Below, in pieces: positions 45,445 through 52,771 of a stretch of 64,000 nt of DNA. The notes under the pieces were generated by a model. The model searched no databases and had not been told where the DNA came from. It was given only the letters and a program-made list of their open reading frames with translations. Origin of the DNA: an uncultured Prevotellaceae bacterium (GTDB lineage: Bacteria; Bacteroidota; Bacteroidia; Bacteroidales; Bacteroidaceae); assembly GCA_902780635.1 (NCBI GenBank), contig CACZGH010000012.1, forward strand, positions 1 through 64,000, written 5' to 3'. The position numbers were made by a program, and so were the translations under genes. The stretch's first letter is position 1, and every line of letters begins with the position of its first letter.

Positions 45445-46538
45445 ACATCCTACTCCTAGGCGAATATAGCAACGTGCACGCCACACTGGCACAAGGTCTG
45501 AGAAGCCTCGGACACCAAGTGACGGTGATGTCGAACGGGGACTTCTGGAAAGACTACCCACGCGACATTGATGTGGCACGCACGCCTGGTAAATGGGGAG
45601 GCATCAAACTCATGGCTAAAATTTACCGTCTGCTGCCACGACTGAAAGGCTACGATGTCGTACAACTTATCAACCCTCTTTTCTTAGAAATCAAGGCTCA
45701 CCGGCTCTTTCCTATCTATCGCTACCTGCGCAGACACAACCGCAAAGTGGTGCTAGGAGCCTTTGGCATGGACTGGTACTGGGTGCATACTTGCGTGAAG
45801 AACAAGTCATTGAGATACAGCGACTTCAATATCGGCGACCAACTGCGCACCAACGCAGATGCCTTAAAAGAGCGGGAAGACTGGATAGGGACAGATAAAG
45901 AGCGGCTCAACCAGTATATCGCCAGCGACTGCGACGGTATCGTGGCAGGACTATACGAATACTGGGTGTGCTATCACCCGCCTTTCCCCGACAAGACCGT
46001 ATTTATCCCCTATCCCATTGTGACTTCTCCCCAACAGCTGCCCCGCAAGAGAAACAAAGATGACAAGCTACGGTTGTTTATCGGCATCAACCGCAGTCGC
46101 AGCGAATACAAAGGCACTGACATCATGCTGGCAGCAGCAGAAGACGCTGTGCGCGACTATCCCGACCGAATAGAACTTCGGAAAGCAGAGTCGTTGCCAT
46201 TTGCGGAATACCAAAAGATGATGGAAGGTTCTGATGCCATCCTCGACCAATTGTATAGTTACACCCCATCGATGAATCCACTGGAAGCCATGTCGAAAGG
46301 CATCATCTGTATCGGAGGCGGAGAGCCCGAAAATTATGAAATACTCGGTGAGAACCAGTTGCGCCCGATAGTGAATGTGCAACCCACCCGCGAGAGTGTC
46401 TACGAGGCCATCGTACAGCTGGCATTACATCCTGAACGCATTGCCCTTTTGCAGCAAGAGAGTATCGACTATATCCGCAAACATCATGACGCTGTAATTG
46501 TGGCTCGCCAGTATGAGAAGTTTTATCAGGAGCTTTAA
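45441..46538 (+). CDS. GT-B-fold glycosyltransferase (GT4-like)
   Basis: 365 residues. An N-terminal Rossmann half begins MNILLLGEYSNVHATLAQGL; the C-terminal half has LRLFIGINRSRSEYKGTD (phosphate loop) and the E-x7-E-like PSMNPLEAMSKGIICIGGGE. This is the GT4 pattern, so a retaining transferase with a nucleotide-sugar donor is likely. Its length is normal. Last gene of the GH43-GH43-GT-GT-GT run. Its final codons (AGGAGCTT at 46528-46535) are in register with the octamer array that follows. Confidence 0.87.
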   Translation: MNILLLGEYSNVHATLAQGLRSLGHQVTVMSNGDFWKDYPRDIDVARTPGKWGGIKLMAKIYRLLPRLKGYDVVQLINPLFLEIKAHRLFPIYRYLRRHNRKVVLGAFGMDWYWVHTCVKNKSLRYSDFNIGDQLRTNADALKEREDWIGTDKERLNQYIASDCDGIVAGLYEYWVCYHPPFPDKTVFIPYPIVTSPQQLPRKRNKDDKLRLFIGINRSRSEYKGTDIMLAAAEDAVRDYPDRIELRKAESLPFAEYQKMMEGSDAILDQLYSYTPSMNPLEAMSKGIICIGGGEPENYEILGENQLRPIVNVQPTRESVYEAIVQLALHPERIALLQQESIDYIRKHHDAVIVARQYEKFYQEL

Positions 46539-46543
46539 AATGT

Positions 46544-46567
46544 AGGAGTTCAGGAGTTTAGGAGTTC
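46544..46567. repeat. Octamer array, AGGAGTTC type
   Basis: AGGAGTTC, AGGAGTTT, AGGAGTTC. Sixteen bases upstream, AGGAGCTT at the end of the coding sequence is in the same 8-bp register. Confidence 0.75.
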
Positions 46568-46594
46568 AGACATTACCTTTTTTTGCTAAACGAT

Positions 46595-46657
46595 CATCAT
46601 ACATCATATATCATACCTCTTACCCCTCACCTCTTACCCCTCACCTCTTACACTCAC
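46595..46657. repeat. Nine-unit compound heptamer array
   Basis: CATCATA, CATCATA, TATCATA (46595-46615) run directly, without losing register, into CCTCTTA, CCCCTCA, CCTCTTA, CCCCTCA, CCTCTTA, CACTCAC (46616-46657). Two unit families joined head to tail. Confidence 0.9.
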
Positions 46658-46659
46658 AA

Positions 46660-46703
46660 AAAAAATGAAGATTGAGCAGTTTCTCTCAATCTTCACTTTT
46701 TAA
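46660..46703. terminator. Bidirectional terminator between GT4 and rpsP
   Basis: Stem GAAGATTGAG (46667-46676) / CTCAATCTTC (46685-46694), 8-nt loop, flanked by an A tract on the left and CTTTTTAATTTT on the right, so it can end transcription from both converging genes. Confidence 0.85.
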
Positions 46704-46731
46704 TTTTAATCTTTCATTTTTAATCTTTAAT
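46704..46731. repeat. Heptamer array, TTTTAAT type
   Basis: TTTTAAT, CTTTCAT, TTTTAAT, CTTTAAT in register, the last one covering the rpsP stop codon (46727-46729). Confidence 0.65.
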
Positions 46732-47245
46732 TCTCAGCAGGTGCTTCCTCAGCGGGAGCCTGTGCCTCGGCAGCAGCAGCTGCGGCAGCGGCTTTCTTCT
46801 CAGCCACTTTCTTGGCGATATTCTCGTTGATAGCCTTCTCTGCTCTCAACTCCTTCTCGTAAGCATCCTTCTTAGCCTTGGCTTCCTTAGCGCGAATGGA
46901 ATCGTCACCCTTCAGTTTGGCCTCTTTCCATGCGTCAAATTTCTTCTGTGCTTCAGCCTCGTCGAAAGCGCCCTTCTTCACACCTGTGCGGAGGTGCTTC
47001 ATCAGATAGACACCCTCATGTCCGAGAATGTTGCGGGCGGTGTCTGTGGGCTGTGCGCCAATCTCTACCCAATAAAGAGCTCTGTCGAACTCCAGAACTA
47101 CTGTGGAAGGATTGGTGTTGGGATTGTAGGTACCAATCTTCTCGATAAACTTACCATCACGTGGTGCTCTTGAATCAGCGACGACTATGCTATAGAAAGC
47201 ATAACCTTTGCGTCCACGACGCTGCAATCTGATTTTTGTTGCCAT
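46727..47245 (-). CDS. rpsP: 30S ribosomal protein S16, extended form
   Basis: 172 residues. The first 85 or so are a normal S16 ([49 protein letters not shown]). About 85 further residues are lysine/alanine/glutamate-rich and helical, ending in an Ala-rich, Pro/Glu tail. Such extensions are usual in Bacteroidetes S16 and absent from E. coli S16 (82 residues). S16 assists 30S assembly. Promoter box at 47306-47313. Confidence 0.96.
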   Translation of the reverse strand: MATKIRLQRRGRKGYAFYSIVVADSRAPRDGKFIEKIGTYNPNTNPSTVVLEFDRALYWVEIGAQPTDTARNILGHEGVYLMKHLRTGVKKGAFDEAEAQKKFDAWKEAKLKGDDSIRAKEAKAKKDAYEKELRAEKAINENIAKKVAEKKAAAAAAAAEAQAPAEEAPAEN

Positions 47246-47305
47246 TTTTTACTTTACTTAATTAATGAATTTAAAAATGATGCTACTATCTCGTAATAGC
47301 GGCTG

Positions 47306-47313
47306 CAAAGGTA
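47306..47313 (-). promoter_or_regulatory. -7 box for rpsP
   Basis: TACCTTTG plus CAGCC on the minus strand, 60 bp before the start. It sits between inverted arms CTATCTCG (47286-47293) and CGAGATAG (47325-47332). Confidence 0.6.
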
Positions 47314-47373
47314 ATCATTTCTGCCGAGATAGCAGTAAGATACACTTTGCATGGCTTGAACAATTAACAAAAA

Positions 47374-49179
47374 TTAATGGTTGATCATGACTTTTTCCGT
47401 CTTTCCATCCTCTCTTCTCAGCACATAGAGTCCGGGGCGCAATCCTTCAAGCCGATTTCGATCGACAGACGACTTGACCAACTGTCCATCAGAGGTATAC
47501 ACCGACACTTGATTGGAAAGAGTGGACACAGGTCTCGCCATCACATGATCGGTGGTGTCTGCTGGCAGTGAATCGGGGCGGACAGCCATATTGCGGAATG
47601 AGAAGGACACCGTGGACGTGCTGTCATCACGCGTGATATGAGTGATGGGCTTATGCATATAATAGGTGCCGTCTACATTAGGGTTATAGAGGGTGGCCTT
47701 CGGTCGGGAGTTGTCGGTCAGGCTGTCGTTTTTTTGATAAGGAAAAGCATCATGGCCGCCATACTTTGAGTTGCTGGCATGGAAAATGGTAAGCCGCTCG
47801 TGTTTGTTGGTCGCCCCCAATCCTGTGGTATTCACCTCGTTGAGGTTCCATATCTTCTCGTTATAGTCTACATGCATGATCAGCAGGCCCTGTCCGGGAA
47901 GATATTCATCCCACCCTGTCTTCTGCCTGTTCTCAAGCAAATAATACTCGGTCGGAATACTATCGTTATAAATTATGTACGCTTCAGGGATAGAGTCATT
48001 GAGCGGGCGCATATCGGTCACCACCGTGTCGTTGGAGAGCACCGTATAGTCTAGCCATCCAGCAAAATGCCGCTCATAACTGGTATATCCCGCAGGGACC
48101 CACCCTATGCCCATAGGGCCGTTATAACTGCCTTGATCGAGAAGACTCCAACTACCCATTCCGAAATTACCACTATACCCTGTATCATATAAATCGGGCA
48201 ATCCCAGACAATGCGAGAATTCATGACAGATGGTACCAAGTCCCATAGGTATACCATTCTGGTAAATCTCATTGCTGCAGGCATATACATTTATCTCAAC
48301 ACCGTCAAATAATATAGTATCAGGAATGTTTTTGTTATATAACCGAGCCTCATCCATGGTCCACATATGGGGCCAGATGGTATTGGCACCACCTCCTGAA
48401 GCCTCTCCTCTGCCGGCATAGAGCACAAACACTTCCTCTACGACACCGTCACCATCCCAGTCATAGACAGTGAAATCGACCAACGAGTCGATAGCCTGGC
48501 AGCATTCAATAATCATCTCTGGTGCATAGACATCCGCATCACCCACATTTCTCCCATAGTAACTGACGGTTTTGTCAAGATTGACAGGTCCATAGATGTC
48601 AAAAGTGAGGTCAAACATCCCTAAGCTCTGATCGTAATAATAATCATGCACACTACCTATGGCGCCAAACTGGTTGGTATAGCCTGGCATATTGGCAAGA
48701 CTGTCATAGACGAGTCGGAGGGAGTCGCAAGAATCACCCTCTACATACCCCTCAAACTGCTTGTTCTTGAAGTTGGCAAGGATAATCAATCCCTTTCTGC
48801 TGCCAAAGAAAGGAGGGCGGTCTGGCTCACCGATTCTCTTGGGACTGAACCGCTTGGAAATATGGCGCACACTATTGACTTCGCTGATCGTGGAGAGGTG
48901 ACTGCGCTCTAAGGTGGTGCGCTGACTAGCCTCATGGGCAAGCACCCCCGATGACTTAAGGGCGAAGCCTAACGCCTTGGCATAATAAAAGCCCCCGTCA
49001 CGCTCGACAACAGGCACGCTGTCACGCGTCAGATAATAGTGGAAATGCTCATCGCCCACCAGCATCAGTTCGATAGAAGTGCCGTCAGTCTGCTTCATCA
49101 TACGCCATTCCCTCTTGGCGGGAACAGCCCACGTTGTGGTGGCACATAACATTAATAAAACGAAAACAATCTTTCTCAT
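47374..49179 (-). CDS. Secreted M6-family metalloprotease
   Basis: 601 residues. Signal peptide (MRKIVFVLLMLCATTTWA), then VPAKR and a propeptide-like region, and an M6 (immune-inhibitor-A-type) catalytic domain with the zinc motif H319-E-F-S-H323 in ICHEFSHCLGLPDLYD. A DWDGDG calcium-loop motif lies at 240-245. The C-terminus has VSVYTSDGQLVKSS and LRPGLYVLRREDGKTEKVMI, like type IX sorting tails. It lies 3 bp after a paralogous protease gene on the same strand. Probably a secreted peptidase; substrate unknown. Confidence 0.92.
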   Translation of the reverse strand: MRKIVFVLLMLCATTTWAVPAKREWRMMKQTDGTSIELMLVGDEHFHYYLTRDSVPVVERDGGFYYAKALGFALKSSGVLAHEASQRTTLERSHLSTISEVNSVRHISKRFSPKRIGEPDRPPFFGSRKGLIILANFKNKQFEGYVEGDSCDSLRLVYDSLANMPGYTNQFGAIGSVHDYYYDQSLGMFDLTFDIYGPVNLDKTVSYYGRNVGDADVYAPEMIIECCQAIDSLVDFTVYDWDGDGVVEEVFVLYAGRGEASGGGANTIWPHMWTMDEARLYNKNIPDTILFDGVEINVYACSNEIYQNGIPMGLGTICHEFSHCLGLPDLYDTGYSGNFGMGSWSLLDQGSYNGPMGIGWVPAGYTSYERHFAGWLDYTVLSNDTVVTDMRPLNDSIPEAYIIYNDSIPTEYYLLENRQKTGWDEYLPGQGLLIMHVDYNEKIWNLNEVNTTGLGATNKHERLTIFHASNSKYGGHDAFPYQKNDSLTDNSRPKATLYNPNVDGTYYMHKPITHITRDDSTSTVSFSFRNMAVRPDSLPADTTDHVMARPVSTLSNQVSVYTSDGQLVKSSVDRNRLEGLRPGLYVLRREDGKTEKVMINH

Positions 49180-49182
49180 ATT

Positions 49183-50976
49183 CTATTTCCTTACTTTGGT
49201 GGAATGCCCTTCTTGGTCTCTCACGATGTAGATACCATGTGGCAGAGAAGCATCATCCATCTCCTGGCTGACGCGGACCCCACTGAGGTTGTATACACCG
49301 GCTGCAGCGTGGCCCTGTGCAGCGACCTCCTGGATGCCATCAGGGTCGGACCATGGCTGAGTGCCATTCATGAAGGTGAAATTGACAAACCTTGACTGTT
49401 TGGTGATACCTGTGACAGAGGTATGCATCAGATAGGAACCATCCGTGTTGGGGGTGTTGAGCACGTCCTGAGGTGTACTAGTATCAGAGAGCGAGTTGTG
49501 GTTCTCGGTGAGCGACACACGGTGGGGATACAGGTCGCCAAAAAACTCGTTGGGATCAAGGTATGTCTGTCCCATATACTCCATCGTGGTGGCATCTGAA
49601 TTGTCCGCATTGAAGATAGTCATACATTGATAATCATTGCCGGCATTGACGGTGTTATAGTTCCATCTGTTTTTCACATAGGTGACATGCATGATGAGCA
49701 GGCCGCTCATACGCTGGCCGCTGTTGTTGGTATAGAGTCCGCGGTCCCATCCATAAGTACCATTCCTGCTCTCCAGCAGATAATACTCATTTTCATTGCC
49801 AGGATTGACTATCTGATAGGTCTCGCCACCATTCTCAATACACTCAAGTTTGGACACCTTGCAAGGGTCGCTGAGCAGCCGGTAGTCTTTCCAACCACAA
49901 AAATGGCGCTCATAACCCGTGTAAGGAGCCGGTATCCAACTGTCGGCATTATAGCTGCCCTGACACATCACATCGAAGATACCCATGCCATAATTGTCGG
50001 TATCATCAGAAGTGTCGTAAAAGTCGGGGATGCCCAAACAGTGGGTAAACTCATGGCAGAATGTGCCGATGCCCATCAAATTGTCGCCCTCTGACCCATT
50101 CAGTTCGTTGCTACAGGCGTAGGTCTGCACCTTCACGCCGTCATACGTCAAGGCAGGATAAACCTGAGACTCATGAGGCCATATCGTGGAAGTGGAGCCG
50201 CCACTGGCCTCGCCATATCCGGCATAATAGAGAAACACCTGGTCCACATAGCCGTCACCATCCCAATCATACTTAGAGAAGTCAGCTTCATCGGCAGCAA
50301 TTCTGATGCTCTCTTTCACAAACTCCGCAACGCGGTTGTAGGAGTCATGTCCCTGACTGTTATAGCCGTAATAACCGTAGTTTTTGGGCAATTTGATAGG
50401 GCCTACGACATCAAACATCAGGCTGAACCTGTTGTAACTCTGACTGAGAAAATAGTCATGCACACTACCTACCGCTCCGGACGCATTAGAGAAGCCTGTC
50501 TGATTGAGCATCTGTTCCAATTCGTCTTTAGTGATGGTGAAGTCCAAATCGTTGAAGGACACCATGACCACCAGCCCTCTCTTCTCGCCCTCAAACACGC
50601 CGGTTGGCTCACCGATTTTCTTGGGGAACGTATTTGCTATGGCGGACAGACGACGGCATTCGGTGGCCACATCGCCAAGTGTATTGACAAACACCTGCTC
50701 CTCGGGGCTTCTCATCTCCTTTTCATGCACCAGCATGTCGGTTTCGTACAACTGTTGGTTGCGCACTTTCGCATAGACAAACTGTCCAAGTTCGTTGCGC
50801 ATTGCCACCAAACCATCAGCTGTCTTGTAATAATGCAGGTTTTCGTCTCCATGCATCATCAACCTCAACTGTGAGCCGTCACTCTGGGCATAAGTTTTCC
50901 AAACTCTCTTGGCGGGAACAGCGTTTGCTGCTAAAGCAAACACAAACAGGCATATCAAAAAAATACTATTTCTCAT
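49183..50976 (-). CDS. Secreted M6-family metalloprotease, paralogue
   Basis: 597 residues with the same plan as its downstream neighbour: signal peptide (MRNSIFLICLFVFALAANA), VPAKRVWK, M6 domain with zinc motif H308-E-F-T-H312 in FCHEFTHCLGIPDFYD, DWDGDG at 237-242, and a sorting-like tail (GVYNLSGVRVS, LPHGIYIVRDQEGHSTKV). Gene order and similarity show a tandem duplication followed by considerable divergence. First gene of the pair, with a full promoter at 51005-51035. Confidence 0.92.
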   Translation of the reverse strand: MRNSIFLICLFVFALAANAVPAKRVWKTYAQSDGSQLRLMMHGDENLHYYKTADGLVAMRNELGQFVYAKVRNQQLYETDMLVHEKEMRSPEEQVFVNTLGDVATECRRLSAIANTFPKKIGEPTGVFEGEKRGLVVMVSFNDLDFTITKDELEQMLNQTGFSNASGAVGSVHDYFLSQSYNRFSLMFDVVGPIKLPKNYGYYGYNSQGHDSYNRVAEFVKESIRIAADEADFSKYDWDGDGYVDQVFLYYAGYGEASGGSTSTIWPHESQVYPALTYDGVKVQTYACSNELNGSEGDNLMGIGTFCHEFTHCLGIPDFYDTSDDTDNYGMGIFDVMCQGSYNADSWIPAPYTGYERHFCGWKDYRLLSDPCKVSKLECIENGGETYQIVNPGNENEYYLLESRNGTYGWDRGLYTNNSGQRMSGLLIMHVTYVKNRWNYNTVNAGNDYQCMTIFNADNSDATTMEYMGQTYLDPNEFFGDLYPHRVSLTENHNSLSDTSTPQDVLNTPNTDGSYLMHTSVTGITKQSRFVNFTFMNGTQPWSDPDGIQEVAAQGHAAAGVYNLSGVRVSQEMDDASLPHGIYIVRDQEGHSTKVRK

Positions 50977-51004
50977 ACGTACATTATAAACTAGAATATT
51001 TTTG

Positions 51005-51035
51005 CAAAATTAGTGCAAATTGAGCGGAATACAAA
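51005..51035 (-). promoter_or_regulatory. Promoter of the M6 protease pair
   Basis: Minus strand: TTTG at 51032-51035, a 19-bp spacer, TAATTTTG at 51005-51012. Confidence 0.7.
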
Positions 51036-51143
51036 ACAAAACACGAAGTTTTTATCTGCTGCCCATCATTTCAGGCAAAGCCAAAAATACAGAGGTAGCG
51101 GAACTTTTTATCAGACAAATTCGTGAAAACAGAAATAATTGCC

Positions 51144-51151
51144 TAATTTTG
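51144..51151 (+). promoter_or_regulatory. -7 box for the single GT2 gene
   Basis: TAATTTTG plus C, 33 bp before the ATG at 51185. Confidence 0.5.
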
Positions 51152-51184
51152 CAATCGACAGGCTAACAAGCAGTGCCACAGACT

Positions 51185-52078
51185 ATGCCCAACCTTAGCA
51201 TACTCATTCCCACCTACAACGATATTTGTGTAAGTCTCGTAGAGCGCTTACACCATCAATGTGTGTGCGTGCCTCATCTGGACTTTGAAATCCTTGTGGC
51301 CGACGACGGTTCCACTTCACAACCCAGCATCTCTGCCAACCAACCTATCAACGATTTCAGCCACTGCCGCTACATCCTAAGGCCACAAAATGTAGGCAGG
51401 GCAGCCATCCGCAACTTCCTGGCGCAGAGTGCGCAATACGACAGACTGCTGTTCATCGACAGCCACATGTCGGTCATCAGAGAAGACTTTATCACACACT
51501 ACCTGCAATACGCCGACACCCACCCCATCATCTGTGGAGGATATACCATCCCCAAAGAGGTGCCCCCTCAGCCCGAGAACCTGAGATGGAAATATGAGAT
51601 GAAATGCCTTCATCTACAGACGGCGGAAGAACGAAAAAAGAATACTTACGCCAATTTCCATACGTCCAACTTCCTCATCACCAAAAGTGTCATGCTCTCG
51701 CACCCACTTGATGAACGGTTTCGGCGTTATGGGTATGAGGATGTGCTTTATGGCAAGCACTTGTCTCTGACTGGCATACCCATCTTTCACATTGACAACC
51801 CCTTAGGGTTCTGCCGTTTTGAGCCCAACGAGCGGTTCATGACCAAGACGGAGGAAAGCCTGGAGACCCTGGAGGAGTTTCGGGAAGAGCTGAAGGACCA
51901 CTCCAGAATGCTGCAAATGGCACAGAGACTGACCTCTCTGCACCTCCGTCCTCTTCTGAGTCGCCTCTTCCACCTATTTCACCCAACCATGAGGCGCCAT
52001 CTCACAGGCCATCACCCTTCGCTACTGCTTTTTAATCTTTACCGACTGGGCTATATTCTGTCTCGTCCAACCAAATAG
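51185..52078 (+). CDS. GT2-family glycosyltransferase
   Basis: 297 residues. PNLSILIPTYNDICVSLVE and VADDGSTSQP mark the GT-A nucleotide-binding half. The usual DxD position reads FIDSHMSV, so the metal-binding second aspartate is replaced by histidine, as in some GT2 subgroups. The C-terminal third is basic. The ATG at 51185 is preferred to the GTG at 51173. It stands alone, divergent from the protease pair; it may belong with the polysaccharide genes at 37-46.5 kb. Confidence 0.88.
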   Translation: MPNLSILIPTYNDICVSLVERLHHQCVCVPHLDFEILVADDGSTSQPSISANQPINDFSHCRYILRPQNVGRAAIRNFLAQSAQYDRLLFIDSHMSVIREDFITHYLQYADTHPIICGGYTIPKEVPPQPENLRWKYEMKCLHLQTAEERKKNTYANFHTSNFLITKSVMLSHPLDERFRRYGYEDVLYGKHLSLTGIPIFHIDNPLGFCRFEPNERFMTKTEESLETLEEFREELKDHSRMLQMAQRLTSLHLRPLLSRLFHLFHPTMRRHLTGHHPSLLLFNLYRLGYILSRPTK

Positions 52079-52151
52079 TTACAGTTCACCTGTAAAAGCG
52101 TAAAGAAAAGTTAAAATCCCGAATTGGCTTACATGATGGTGTTTTTTTTTA

Positions 52152-52159
52152 TACTTTTG
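52152..52159 (+). promoter_or_regulatory. -7 box for the coiled-coil protein gene
   Basis: TACTTTTG, matching TAnnTTTG, 29 bp before the ATG. Confidence 0.5.
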
Positions 52160-52188
52160 TAAAAATAAACCAATTAAACCATAAAGAT

Positions 52189-52647
52189 ATGAAAAGAAAA
52201 GCATCCTTTCTGATGGTCATCGCAGCCCTATTTTGCTGCATGAGCATCAACGCCCAGACAGAAATCACTGGTCAGACTCCACAAGACCAACTGACCCCGG
52301 AACAGCAACTTCAATTGCAAAAGCAGCAAGAAAAGACCCGCGAGGAACAGTTGAAAGAGGCTAAAAGAGAAAAAGAAAATGCCCTGAAAGCTCAGAAAGA
52401 GCAGGAGGAGCAACTGAAAGAAGCCAAGAAAAAGGAGAAAGAGCGCCAAAAAGAACTGAAAGAGGCCAAGAAAAAGCAAAAAGAAGCAGAGAAAAAGGCC
52501 AAAGCAGAGAAAAAAGAGCGTCAGGCACAAGAAAAACAGCTGAAGAAGCAGCAAAAACTCCAAAAACAAGCTGAAAAGGCAGAAAAAGACCGCATCAAGG
52601 CGGAGAAAAAACGCCAGAAAGCCCTCAACGAACTAAACAAAATGTGA
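52189..52647 (+). CDS. Exported Lys/Glu/Gln-rich coiled-coil protein
   Basis: 152 residues. A signal peptide (MKRKASFLMVIAALFCCMSINA) is followed by a low-complexity helix of K, E, Q and A from about residue 40 to the end, with repeats such as EQLKEAKREKENALKAQ and EQLKEAKKKEKERQ. It is predicted to be one long coiled coil in the periplasm. No known domain. It has its own promoter and a strong terminator (52657-52691), so it is a real, separately regulated gene. Function unknown. Confidence 0.82.
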   Translation: MKRKASFLMVIAALFCCMSINAQTEITGQTPQDQLTPEQQLQLQKQQEKTREEQLKEAKREKENALKAQKEQEEQLKEAKKKEKERQKELKEAKKKQKEAEKKAKAEKKERQAQEKQLKKQQKLQKQAEKAEKDRIKAEKKRQKALNELNKM

Positions 52648-52649
52648 TA

Positions 52650-52691
52650 AAAAAACTCAGGCAAGCCTCACAAGACTTGCCTGATTTTTTT
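52650..52691. terminator. Terminator between the coiled-coil gene and pgm
   Basis: Stem TCAGGCAAG / CTTGCCTGA, 10-nt loop, T7 on the right and an A tract on the left; usable by both converging genes. Confidence 0.88.
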
Positions 52692-52732
52692 GAGAGATAT
52701 TGAGTTTCAGACGATGACAAAGAGGGGTCGAA

Positions 52733-52771
52733 CAACTTGTCAACTCGTCAACTCATAACTTGTCAACTTAA
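52733..52771. repeat. Octamer array, CAACTTGT type
   Basis: CAACTTGT, CAACTCGT, CAACTCAT, AACTTGT (one base short), CAACTTAA. The last unit includes the stop codon of the phosphohexomutase gene. The same unit forms the array at 59899-59938. Confidence 0.85.

Noticed and set aside
46595..46657. Possible CRISPR array
   Set aside because: Units are 7 bp and directly adjacent, with no 25-40 bp repeats, no spacers and no cas genes.
52228..52569. Minus-strand 113-residue Leu/Phe-rich reading frame
   Set aside because: It is the antisense shadow of the K/E/Q-rich coiled-coil gene; the AAG/GAA codon bias creates Leu/Phe runs on the other strand.
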